In this document: positions 46,493 to 54,995 of the stretch, piece after piece
Layout of the letters: every line of letters starts with the position of its first letter
How positions within the stretch are numbered: the first letter of the stretch is position 1
NCBI RefSeq assembly: GCF_001648175.1
Contig: NZ_CP015243.1
Coordinates: 4,030,001 to 4,094,000 of the forward strand
Length of the DNA stretch: 64,000 nucleotides
Direction of reading: 5' to 3'
Source: Halotalea alkalilenta
Lineage (GTDB): Bacteria; Pseudomonadota; Gammaproteobacteria; Pseudomonadales; Halomonadaceae
Translations under genes and position numbers: made by a program
The notes under the pieces: model-generated
Database searches by the model: none
What the model saw: only the letters and a program-made list of their open reading frames with translations
Told to the model about the DNA's origin: nothing

Positions 46493-46616
46493 CGGCCTCT
46501 CCGATAATATTCGACGCAAAAAAACCAATGCTTTCATAACGCGCAACCGATTCGCTAAACGAACGTTATGCTTACGATCATCAACTAACGTCAATCGTCT
46601 CAAAAATAACATCGGA

Positions 46617-48407
46617 TCATAAAATAAAATCAGCATCGATTGAAACACCTATGACATCATCCCATGAGACTCTAGTGTTGGCATAAGAATAGTAGACAAT
46701 CTCCATATCTGACTCCCCATTGCCAGTGCGATCAGCTTCGATAACCATCATAAATGAATCAGCCATTTCATTGGCAGGCATCGCCTCTCGATTCCAGCGC
46801 AGCTCTCCAGGAGTAGCGGAAAACTCTCCATCTCCGATCCATTCAAATTCCTGAATGCCTTCCCGGATCAAATCTGCATCCAAGCCGGAAAGGTCGATGA
46901 GGTCCGGTTCAAGATGCATGAAACTGAGATTGTTGGGAATATAGGAGATGTAATTGAACCAATAGGCCTCTGCATAGCCGATGAAGCCATGGATCGTCTT
47001 GGAGGTGATACTCTCGGCTCCGGGATCATTGAAGTCTCCTTCCCTGAAGAGCACGCGGTTGCTACCACCACGAACTTCGAAGACATCATCACCCGCGCCT
47101 CCCATCAACGTGGTACCGCCGAGGAGGTTACCCACCAGCCAGTCGTCATGATCGCTACCGATCAAGATATCGATGTTCTCGTAGATGTCATCGCTACGCA
47201 GCTCCATGGGCAATCCACGAGGCATCGAGGGATGGATCTCCTGCATGTTCTGCTCGTTGAGATAGTAAGGTATTTCCAGGGAATTCAGACCATCTGGATT
47301 ATCTATGATCAAATCGTTCTTGATCGGGTAGCCACTCAGCTCAACATAAACACTGCTAGAACTACCGGAAAAGTCGAGGATATTGAGACCCGTACCGCCA
47401 ACAATATGATACTTTAACGCCATCTCTACTGCACCGATCTCGCTTGCCATATTAGCGATCTCATTGGGCTGGGGGCGAAACCAATTGATTCCATCTCCGC
47501 CGATCATTTGGTTGAAACCAGCATCGCCAAGAAAGAGCACCGCCCCGTCGGCTACCTGGACCTGCTTGTCGCCTTGTGCATCCTCCGCTATCTCGGAGAA
47601 ATCAATCAGGCTAGGAAACTCGCTTGTCAATTCAACTTTTTCGTCAGCCGATTCGGCATTGATAAAATCCTCAATCATTTGCTCCGAAAGACTTGTGTTG
47701 ATCGCTTCGATGACCGGCAAGCGTTCAGCCAGTTCATCGGGGTTCTCGAGATACTCAATGCTGAACTCATAGAAGTGTTCGCTGCTGATCTCGTGCGGAT
47801 CGTTACTTTCAGGCTCACGACCAAACAGATCGTACATTCGATCTCGAACAGACGCTTCCACCTCTAAATATTCGAATCCTCCACTGAAAATCAACCCCAG
47901 CGCGACTGCTACAGGTATTGGTAACATCACCGTAAATGCAGTCGTAAACACGAGCGCCGCGAGCATCACCGCCTGAGTGCCGACCGCCACCTCCGTCGGC
48001 GTTCCTTGCTTCAAGTCATGGTGCAGCGCGGCCCCAAGCCCGGCGAACTGGATGACCGAGCTGTTGATGAGAGCAAAATTCTTCAGCGCACTATGGCCCT
48101 GAGGGCCCAAGTTGCCGAACGTCTGGGCGAGATAGGCCGGCAAATTGCCGAATTCAGATAGCGCTTGCCGAATCAGCGCCTCGCTGACCGCCTGGTCCGA
48201 CTCGGGGTCGCGGTAGTGTGGATCGATGCTCTCCCTGTTCCCCTGGTAGTGGGCTTGGTTAGCAGCCAGGATCTGTGCGACCTGCCTCTCGACCGACCTG
48301 CCGCTCGAGATGGCGTGAAAATTATCGTCCATGAACAAATCGCCGAACGAATTCGTAGGACCAAGCTTGGCATAGACGGTGATGGGGCTGAGCTGGGTAA
48401 CGGACAT
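46617..48407 (-). CDS. RTX-like, probably type I-secreted protein
   Basis: This 596-residue protein has no N-terminal signal peptide. A hydrophobic stretch around residues 150-175 could insert in a membrane. RTX-type turns occur near 415-445 (GSDHDDWLVGN, GGAGDDVF). The C-terminus (DLIDLSGLDAD, FEWIGDGEFSATPGELRW, ADRTGNGESDMEI, ending DADFIL) is the serralysin-type region that carries the type I export signal. No enzymatic domain was recognised and no type I exporter is in the window. The ATG at 48407 follows AGAAGG. A Fur-box-like site and a 12-bp inverted repeat precede it, suggesting expression under iron limitation. Confidence 0.75.
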   Translation of the reverse strand: MSVTQLSPITVYAKLGPTNSFGDLFMDDNFHAISSGRSVERQVAQILAANQAHYQGNRESIDPHYRDPESDQAVSEALIRQALSEFGNLPAYLAQTFGNLGPQGHSALKNFALINSSVIQFAGLGAALHHDLKQGTPTEVAVGTQAVMLAALVFTTAFTVMLPIPVAVALGLIFSGGFEYLEVEASVRDRMYDLFGREPESNDPHEISSEHFYEFSIEYLENPDELAERLPVIEAINTSLSEQMIEDFINAESADEKVELTSEFPSLIDFSEIAEDAQGDKQVQVADGAVLFLGDAGFNQMIGGDGINWFRPQPNEIANMASEIGAVEMALKYHIVGGTGLNILDFSGSSSSVYVELSGYPIKNDLIIDNPDGLNSLEIPYYLNEQNMQEIHPSMPRGLPMELRSDDIYENIDILIGSDHDDWLVGNLLGGTTLMGGAGDDVFEVRGGSNRVLFREGDFNDPGAESITSKTIHGFIGYAEAYWFNYISYIPNNLSFMHLEPDLIDLSGLDADLIREGIQEFEWIGDGEFSATPGELRWNREAMPANEMADSFMMVIEADRTGNGESDMEIVYYSYANTRVSWDDVIGVSIDADFIL

Positions 48408-48410
48408 GGC

Positions 48411-48458
48411 GCCTTCTAATGCCATTAATGATAACGATTATTAATAGCATTAGAAGGC
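48411..48458. promoter_or_regulatory. Inverted repeat enclosing a Fur-box-like site
   Basis: GCCTTCTAATGC (48411-48422) and GCATTAGAAGGC (48447-48458) form a perfect 12-bp inverted repeat. Between them, TGATAACGATTATTA (48429-48443) matches the 7-1-7 Fur pattern TGATAAT-N-ATTATCA at 12 of 14 positions. The RTX gene's ribosome site lies inside the gene-proximal arm, so if transcribed whole the repeat could fold over it. Confidence 0.65.
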
Positions 48459-48506
48459 GACACTCATCTATCCAGAGCCGTCAGAAAATATTAATTTTAA
48501 TTTAAT

Positions 48507-48537
48507 AAAAAGCCGCCGCCCTCACCGGGACGGCGGC
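48507..48537 (-). terminator. Rho-independent terminator of the hydrolase gene
   Basis: Read on the minus strand, GCCGCCG-T-CCC pairs with GGG-CGGCGGC around a short loop, with one bulged base, and is followed by TTTTTATT. It begins about 20 bp after the hydrolase stop. Confidence 0.8.
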
Positions 48538-48557
48538 GTTCCTATGCGGGCACCCGT

Positions 48558-50584
48558 TCAGATCGCGCTGCGAGGGATGGTGGTACGCCAGGTCTTGCGG
48601 TGGACTTCGCGTCCGCCTTCGCGCGCGACCTGGCTGGCTTCGAGGTGGAAGTGCTCCTCGTCGCAGCTGAGCGCGTAGCGGCTGTCGACCTCGATCGAGA
48701 ACACGCCCTCGCCCTCGTGTCGCCCGGCGCTGTAGTGCCAATCGATCTCGGCGCGGGTGCGCGAGGCATCGTCGGGGTGGCTGACGTAGACCTCTAGGCA
48801 GCGCTGGTCGACCTCGAGGCCGTGGTCGAGGAAACGCACCTTGCCCATGTCGTCCTCGATCACCACGCTGACCTCGCCGCTGCCGACATCCTCGCTGACC
48901 GTGCGCTTCGGCGTCGCTGGACGCAGGGTCTCGAGCGCGCAGGGCGTGGCGCTCTCGGCCGGCTCGAAGGGGTCATCGACGTAGCCGAGCCTGGACACCG
49001 GCAGCTCGAGCCTGGGCTCGCCGGGCAGCAGGGTAAGATCGGCGCGTCGCTTGGGCGACCACACCAGCGGGAAGTTGGCTGAGGAGAGCGAGACCCGCAG
49101 CCTGTGCCCCTTGGGCAGCCGGTAGCCGATCATGTCAAGCTCGAGGCGCACCTTCATCGGTTTGCCTGGCTCGACCGGAGAGATCCGGCTCGGGTCGTCG
49201 CGCAGCAGCAGATTGAGGGTGGCGTAGGTGATCAGCGCGCTCTCGCCACTCGGCGCCACGTCGCACAGCCGCACGTTGAGCTGGCCGCAGTCGGCGGCGC
49301 TGGCGAGCTTCAGCTCGATCCTCGGCTGGCCGAGGATATCGAGACCATCGCGATACGGCGCGGTGTCGAAGGTGAGCGCTAGGCCATCGTCGCGCCGCTG
49401 GTCGGTGGGGAAGTCGGCACCGAACCAGAGCGGGATGTACTCGCCCTGCTGGGCACCGGCGGTAAGCGGAGACGCGATCGGACGCGGCTCGGAGAGACCG
49501 GCGCCGTATTCGCTAAGCCCGGTGTCGGAGAGCAGCAGCGAGCGTCGCTCGATCTCGAGCGACGATGCCGGCCAGCCCGAACATCTCACCCACCGCCCGG
49601 GGCGATGGGCGTACTTCGGCGCCGGCGGCAGGCCATCCTGCAGATAGAAAGTCGCCGGCGGCTCGTCCATCACCCCGGTATCGATTCCCTTCAGGTGCTG
49701 GTCCCACCAGCGCAGCGCCTCCTGAAGGAAACCGATCGCCGGGCCCGGCACGGCGAAGTGCGGGTACTTGTGCATCCAAGGGCCGATCAGTGCCTTCTTC
49801 GGTCCCTTGAGATGCGTCATCATCCGCGGGATCGAATTCATGTAGGAATCGGCCCAGCCGCTGACCATCAGTACCGCTGCCTCGACGTCGGCGTAATCCT
49901 CGCAGATCGAGCCGTGGCGCCAGTATTGGTCACGGGTCTGGTGGCGCAGCCAGGTGTCGGCGAGCAGCGGCATGCCGTCGAGCCGCGCCTTCCACATCTC
50001 GCGCCAGCGCTCGCCGACCAGCAGCGGATCGGGGGCGGCCGAGGAGAAACTCAGCATCGTCGCCGCCCAGGCGAGGTTCTCGAGCAGCATGTTGCCGCCC
50101 TTGTAGTGGATGTCGTCGGCGTAGCGGTCGTCGGTGGAACAGAGCGTGACCACTGCCTTGAGCGGTTCGGGCTTGAGCGCTGCGACCTGCAGGCCATTGA
50201 AGCCCCCCAGGAGATGCCCATCATCCCGAGCTTGCCATCGCACCAGGGCTGGGAGGCGATCCACTCGATCACCTCCAACGCATCGGCCTGCTCCTGGGGC
50301 AGGTACTCGTCGTGCATCAGCCCGTCGGACTCACCATTGCCGCGCATATCGACCCGCACGCAGGCATAGCCATGGCCGGCGAACCAAGGATGAGTCAGCT
50401 CGTCACGCACCGCGGTGCCGTCGCGCTTGCGGTACGGCAGGTACTCGAGGATCGCCGGCACCGGATGCTCGTCGGCATCCTCCGGCAGCCAGATCCGCGC
50501 CGCCAGCCGCGTGCCGTCGGCCAGCGTGATCAAAGTGTGCTCGATCTCGCGCACCCGATGGGGAAACTCAGTCCTCGTCTTCAC
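48558..50584 (-). pseudogene. CocE/NonD (S15-type) hydrolase, frameshifted at the active site
   Basis: Two overlapping frames together make one alpha/beta-hydrolase of about 675 residues. The first (from GTG 50584) ends its homology at GKLGMMGISWG; the second resumes at GFNGLQVAALKP and runs to 48558. The join falls in a run of six Gs (50203-50208, minus strand) that codes for the nucleophile motif GISWGG; seven Gs would restore one frame. The other triad residues are present (GWADSYMNSIP and a His in PWMHKYPHF), as is the C-terminal beta-sandwich of the family. The start abuts the BCCT stop, so the two were co-expressed. It may be a true mutation, a phase-variable tract or a sequencing error. 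Confidence 0.8.
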
Positions 50585-52162
50585 TTACGCTATCTCCTTG
50601 ACCACCGATTCAGCGCCTTTCTTTTCCATCGCTTCCGTCCCGACCCGTTCAAGATCGGACGCATTCTGGATCAAACGCCAAAGCGAGCCACTTGCGACCA
50701 GGATCATCAGCATCGCCGGCAGCCCGCCTAGATTGGAAAGCATCTTCACCCCATCGACGCCGACGAAGCTGACCATCACCCAGGCGACTACGCCGACCGT
50801 ACAGCCCCAGACGATCTTCATCCGCAGGCCCGCGTTGAGATCCGAATCGGCGGTCAGCCCGTAGGTGCAGAGATTGCCGATCGCGTCGGTGTTGGAGTCG
50901 GCGGCGGTGACGTAGGAGATGTAGGCGATGAACAAAAGCGTCGGGATCATCAGCCAGGTCAGCGGCAGCTGGCCGAACAGGGCATAGAGCACCTGCTCGA
51001 CGCCGAGGGTGTTGAGCACGCTGTAGAGGCCGTTCGGCTGCGCCATCGAGGCGTCGAAGTGCAAGGCCGAGCCGGAGAAGATCGAGATCCAGGTGATCGC
51101 GAACAGCGCCGGGTAGACCAGGTTGACCCGAAGGAACTGGCGCACCGTGTAGCCGCGCGAGATCTTGCCCAGAAAGAGCGCTGTAACCGGTGCCCAGGCG
51201 AACCATACCGCCCAGTAGAAGATGCTCCATGAGTGCGACCAGTCGTCCCCGGCGGCGGCGCCGGTGAACAGGCTGAGGCGGAAGAAGCCGTCGAGGTAGG
51301 CGCCCAGCGACTCGACCCCGAGGCTCAAGATGAAAAGCGTCGGCCCACAGAGAAAAACGAACAGCCCCAGCGCGAACAGCAGCCAGGCATTGAACGAGGA
51401 GAGCTTGGCGATGCCATGGTTGAGTCCCGAAGCGGCGGAGGCGACGAAGGTCACCACGATCACCATGATCACCAGCGCCAGGCGCATAGGCGTGGTGGTG
51501 CCGCCGAGGTACTGGTTCAGCCCACCGACGATGGTCAGGGTACCGGTGCCCAAGGTCGAGGCCATGCCAGCGACCAGGGCGAACAGCGCCACCGAGTCGA
51601 TCAACCCACCGAAGCGTCTGACCCCCGGGCCGAACAGCGGCTCGAACAGGCTCGAAATCGAAAAACGCATCCGCCGGTTGTAGAACACCAGGGCGAACAG
51701 CAACGCAGGCACGGCGTAGATCGCATAAGGCGTGAACGACCAGTGCAGGAACATCGCCGACATCGCGAACAAGCGCGCTTCGGCCGAGCCGGGCTCGAGG
51801 TGCAGCGACTCGGGCGGTGCATGGAGATGATAGAGCGGCTCGGCGGTGGTCCAGAACAGCACGCCGACCGCGAGCGTGGTGCAAAGCGTGATCGAGAACC
51901 AGCGCCACGGGGTCAACAGCGGCGTCGCCTGGGCACCGCCGATCCTCACCCGGCCAAGGGGTGAGGCGTAGATCACCACCGCGAGCCCCAGCAGGTAGAG
52001 GCTGCCGAGGCTGAACAGCCAGGAAAACTTGTCGAGGATGAAATCGTTGATCATCCCGCTCACGGCGAGGAAGCCATCGAGATTGAGGTAGCTCGCGGCA
52101 ACCGCCGCAAACAGAACCAAGAATGTCGGCCAGAACACCAGCGGCCGAATCGAGTGCTTCAT
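50585..52162 (-). CDS. BCCT-family transporter (betaine/carnitine/choline type)
   Basis: This 525-residue carrier has 12 membrane segments and the BCCT core WSHSWSIFYWAVWFAWAP, plus TTAEPLYHL and SGLNHGIAKLSSFN. The substrate is a quaternary ammonium compound or a relative. The ATG at 52162 follows AGAGGAG; a longer frame to 52381 lacks homology. The hydrolase gene starts immediately after its stop, which suggests that the carried compound may be an ester or amide cleaved by that enzyme; this is inference. Confidence 0.9.
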   Translation of the reverse strand: MKHSIRPLVFWPTFLVLFAAVAASYLNLDGFLAVSGMINDFILDKFSWLFSLGSLYLLGLAVVIYASPLGRVRIGGAQATPLLTPWRWFSITLCTTLAVGVLFWTTAEPLYHLHAPPESLHLEPGSAEARLFAMSAMFLHWSFTPYAIYAVPALLFALVFYNRRMRFSISSLFEPLFGPGVRRFGGLIDSVALFALVAGMASTLGTGTLTIVGGLNQYLGGTTTPMRLALVIMVIVVTFVASAASGLNHGIAKLSSFNAWLLFALGLFVFLCGPTLFILSLGVESLGAYLDGFFRLSLFTGAAAGDDWSHSWSIFYWAVWFAWAPVTALFLGKISRGYTVRQFLRVNLVYPALFAITWISIFSGSALHFDASMAQPNGLYSVLNTLGVEQVLYALFGQLPLTWLMIPTLLFIAYISYVTAADSNTDAIGNLCTYGLTADSDLNAGLRMKIVWGCTVGVVAWVMVSFVGVDGVKMLSNLGGLPAMLMILVASGSLWRLIQNASDLERVGTEAMEKKGAESVVKEIA

Positions 52163-52347
52163 CGTCACTCCTCTTTGATTATCGTTGGATGTTGGAAACG
52201 CACTCGTCGCCGGCGTTACGACCGACCGGCCATGCGCGAGAGGTGCTCCATCTAAACGACTCCCGCGCCGTAGCGGCAATCGATCAATGCGCATGACCCC
52301 ATTCCGCCAGGGAATACCCCTTACGTTGCAACGGTGGAGAACGCAGC

Positions 52348-52379
52348 GCGCCGACGCCCCTTCTCCAGGGCATCGGCGC
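52348..52379. terminator. Hairpin downstream of dacB
   Basis: GCGCCGA-C-GCCC and its partner GGGC-A-TCGGCGC form an 11-bp stem with one mismatch and an 8-base loop. No T-run follows on either strand, so its role as a terminator is uncertain. It lies between the BCCT gene start and the dacB stop. Confidence 0.4.
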
Positions 52380-52418
52380 ATGAATGGCAGCGATTGGAAT
52401 GACCGCAGGTAATGCCCG

Positions 52419-53885
52419 TCAGTATCTCTCGATCAGCGGGGTGAGATCGCTGGAGAGCGCCTGGAGCACATCGGGCCAGACCAGGTAGGGGGTCGCCGCA
52501 CGACCGTTGAGCATCACCGCGAAAGCGCCCCAGCGCCCGGATGAGGTGCGAAAGTAACCCGCGATCGCACGCACCGGCACCGGCTGGTTGAGCGTGCCGG
52601 TCTTGATCATCACGCTGCGCTGGAACAATGGATCGCCGCGACGAATGAACCTCGCTGCGCCGTTGCCGGGAGTCTGCATCGCGCTGACGAAGGTCGGGAA
52701 CAGCTCGGCGCGCCGGTACATCGCGTCGAGCAGCGCAACCAGCCCGTGGGCGCTGGTGCGGCTGTCCGGCGTCAGCCCGCTGCCGCTGGCGAGACTCACC
52801 GGACCATGACCAGGGACCGTGTCGACGAACCGCTCGAGTGCCGCGGCTCCGCTGGCCAGGCTCGGTGGCTGGCTGGCGGAGAGCCCGATGGTGAGCACGT
52901 CGGCCATGAAGTTGTTCGAGTAGTTGAGCATGTCCATCAACGCCATCTGCAGCGGCGGACTCTCGACCGCGGCGAGCTCGCGGGCGCCCGCCGGCGGCGG
53001 GGTCGCATCGATGGCGAAGCCCCTTGCCACGCGGATCCCACTCTGGGCGAACAGCATCTCGAGCGTCGCCAGGGTCTGCTGGGCGGGATCGGAGGCCGAG
53101 CGGTAGACCGACTGCGGCCCGTCGGCGACCGAGACCTGCCCCGAAAGCGTCAGGGTGTCGCGACCGTTAGCGGTGGTGCGCCGCGCGTTGAGCCGGGTCG
53201 GCTGGCCCTCGGCGACGGTGTTTACCTCACCGCTCACCGCGACCAGCGGCCGCGAGCTGAAACAGCCGCCGACCAGAGCAGGCGCCCCGGGACGCGTCGG
53301 CAGCAGCCGCACGCACCAGGCCGCATAGTCGACCGCCACCGGGGAGAGCCGTGCATCGTAGGAGCTCATCGTCGCATCACGCGCGCTGCAGCGATCCGCC
53401 ACCCCGCACGGCTCGGGGCCGAACTGCCACTGGGCGAGCCGCACCCGGCCGTCGATGCGCTCGATACCGCGCGCGGCCAGCTGCTCGACCAGAGTCCAGT
53501 AGCGCTCGGTGGTCATCGCCGGATCCCCACCGCTGTCGAGGACCAGATCGCCATGCAGCGTAGCGCCGCGCTGCTCGCCGTCGCTGACCAGTCGAGTGAC
53601 GAAGCGATGCTGCGGCCCGTAGCGGCCGAGCGCCGCGGCGGCGATGTAGAGCTTGGAGAGAGAAGCCGGGGCAAGCGAGCGTCGCGGGTCGAGCTCGCCG
53701 AGCACGCGGCCGTCGTCGAGCATGCGCACCTCGGCACTGATGTCGAAGCGGCCGTCGGCCAACGCCTGGAGCGTCGGCAGTCCCGCGGCTTGGACCAGCG
53801 CAGGCGTACCGAAAGAAAGGCCGAGCAGCAGCAAGGGGGCCAACGGCGATCGCCGGGCGGTGAAACGGATCAGGCGCAGGAACAC
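52419..53885 (-). CDS. dacB: D-alanyl-D-alanine carboxypeptidase/endopeptidase (PBP4)
   Basis: This 488-residue periplasmic enzyme trims and cuts peptidoglycan cross-links. It has a signal peptide (LLLLGLSFGTPALVQA), the nucleophile motif SLSK, the SNN triad (NYSNNFMAD) and KTG (MIKTGTLN), with the large inserted domain typical of PBP4. The start is a GTG at 53885 behind AGAGGAG; no signal-compatible ATG is near. Confidence 0.93.
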   Translation of the reverse strand: MFLRLIRFTARRSPLAPLLLLGLSFGTPALVQAAGLPTLQALADGRFDISAEVRMLDDGRVLGELDPRRSLAPASLSKLYIAAAALGRYGPQHRFVTRLVSDGEQRGATLHGDLVLDSGGDPAMTTERYWTLVEQLAARGIERIDGRVRLAQWQFGPEPCGVADRCSARDATMSSYDARLSPVAVDYAAWCVRLLPTRPGAPALVGGCFSSRPLVAVSGEVNTVAEGQPTRLNARRTTANGRDTLTLSGQVSVADGPQSVYRSASDPAQQTLATLEMLFAQSGIRVARGFAIDATPPPAGARELAAVESPPLQMALMDMLNYSNNFMADVLTIGLSASQPPSLASGAAALERFVDTVPGHGPVSLASGSGLTPDSRTSAHGLVALLDAMYRRAELFPTFVSAMQTPGNGAARFIRRGDPLFQRSVMIKTGTLNQPVPVRAIAGYFRTSSGRWGAFAVMLNGRAATPYLVWPDVLQALSSDLTPLIERY

Positions 53886-53993
53886 TCGGCGACTCCTCTG
53901 CAGACGAAAGTGCCGCGCTGGGTCGGGACGAAATCGATGCAAAGCGGCACGTCGGAGTGTACATGAGCCAGGCGACAAAGCGATCGGCCCGGT

Positions 53994-54665
53994 TCAGCCC
54001 AAGCGCTGGAGCCCGACACGCAGCCGCCATAACGCATGGCCGCTGCGCTGGTACTTGGCCTCGAACGGCGTCAGCGCTGCACCTTCGGGCACAAAGGTCT
54101 CGACCGCAGGGGCGGACCCGGTGACCAGCCCCACGGCGATGGCGAACTCCTCGACGTAGATCTTCCAGTTGGAGCGCAGCTCCAGCTCGCCACCGAGACC
54201 GAGCAGGCTCGGCAAGACCGGATGCCCGTGCCAGCGCAGTTTGAGCAACCCCGGCTTGGGATAGGGATTGGGATAAAGCAGGTAATGGGCCTGCGGCGCC
54301 CAGCCCGCCTCCAGAGCGAGGCGCCAAAAATCGACCAGATCGGCACGAATCAGCCAGGCATTGCCGGGCAGCGGGCCGTGATCGCGATTGATCCGGTCGA
54401 GGCTTCGATCGACACCGATCACCAGCGCGTCAGGATGGCACTCGGCGAGCCTGCGGGTGGAAAGCCCTACACCACAGCCGGAGTCGAGTACCAAGGGATG
54501 TCCCGGCCGCGCGTCCAGCCACGCCTGGGCGCTCGCGAAGGCGATCCTGCTATGCTCGGCGAAAGGCCGCCGCCAAGGGGTTCGCAGCGCGCGCTCGACG
54601 CGCCGGGCAAGTCCCTGGTGAGGGCCATGCTGGGAGCTGTGGATCGGCGTCGAGTCGGCCTGCAT
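53994..54665 (-). CDS. TrmB-like tRNA (guanine-N7)-methyltransferase
   Basis: This 223-residue SAM-dependent methyltransferase has motif I DSGCGVGLSTRRLAE and YPNPYPK in place of the TrmB FPDPWPK motif, followed by LKLRWHGHPVLP. E. coli TrmB is about 239 residues. The variant motif and sequence class suggest a TrmB relative; whether it makes m7G46 in tRNA is uncertain. The ATG at 54665 follows AGGAGG by 11 bases. Confidence 0.75.
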   Translation of the reverse strand: MQADSTPIHSSQHGPHQGLARRVERALRTPWRRPFAEHSRIAFASAQAWLDARPGHPLVLDSGCGVGLSTRRLAECHPDALVIGVDRSLDRINRDHGPLPGNAWLIRADLVDFWRLALEAGWAPQAHYLLYPNPYPKPGLLKLRWHGHPVLPSLLGLGGELELRSNWKIYVEEFAIAVGLVTGSAPAVETFVPEGAALTPFEAKYQRSGHALWRLRVGLQRLG

Positions 54666-54995
54666 CGGCGGCGGGACCTCCTGCGCGGGGTTTTGGACCA
54701 AGCCCCGGCGTTGACTGACAAAAGAATCAGAAACACTGTTCGAAATATCTCGCCCGGCTCGAATGACGGGCTCGCGGCCGCGATGTTATCATCACAACAT
54801 TACATCCGCGCACCTTCTTGGGGCACCTCGACGCTTCAGGTGCGCGACGTTCGCAATTCACGCGGCACGTCGATGACGCCACGCCAAGGATCTGGACGAC
54901 GATAGGCTTGGGCCCTGGAAGCAGGCCACTGGCCTCGTCGCCGTCGCTCCAAAGTAGGTGGACCGGCGCCGCGAAGCACGAGTGAGGGTAGCGGC
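54666..54995. other. Divergent intergenic region trmB-like/fabY
   Basis: This 330-bp region separates two divergent genes. It has an interrupted repeat ATGTT-N8-AACAT at 54783-54800 that could be an operator. No small gene or RNA was seen. Confidence 0.5.
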
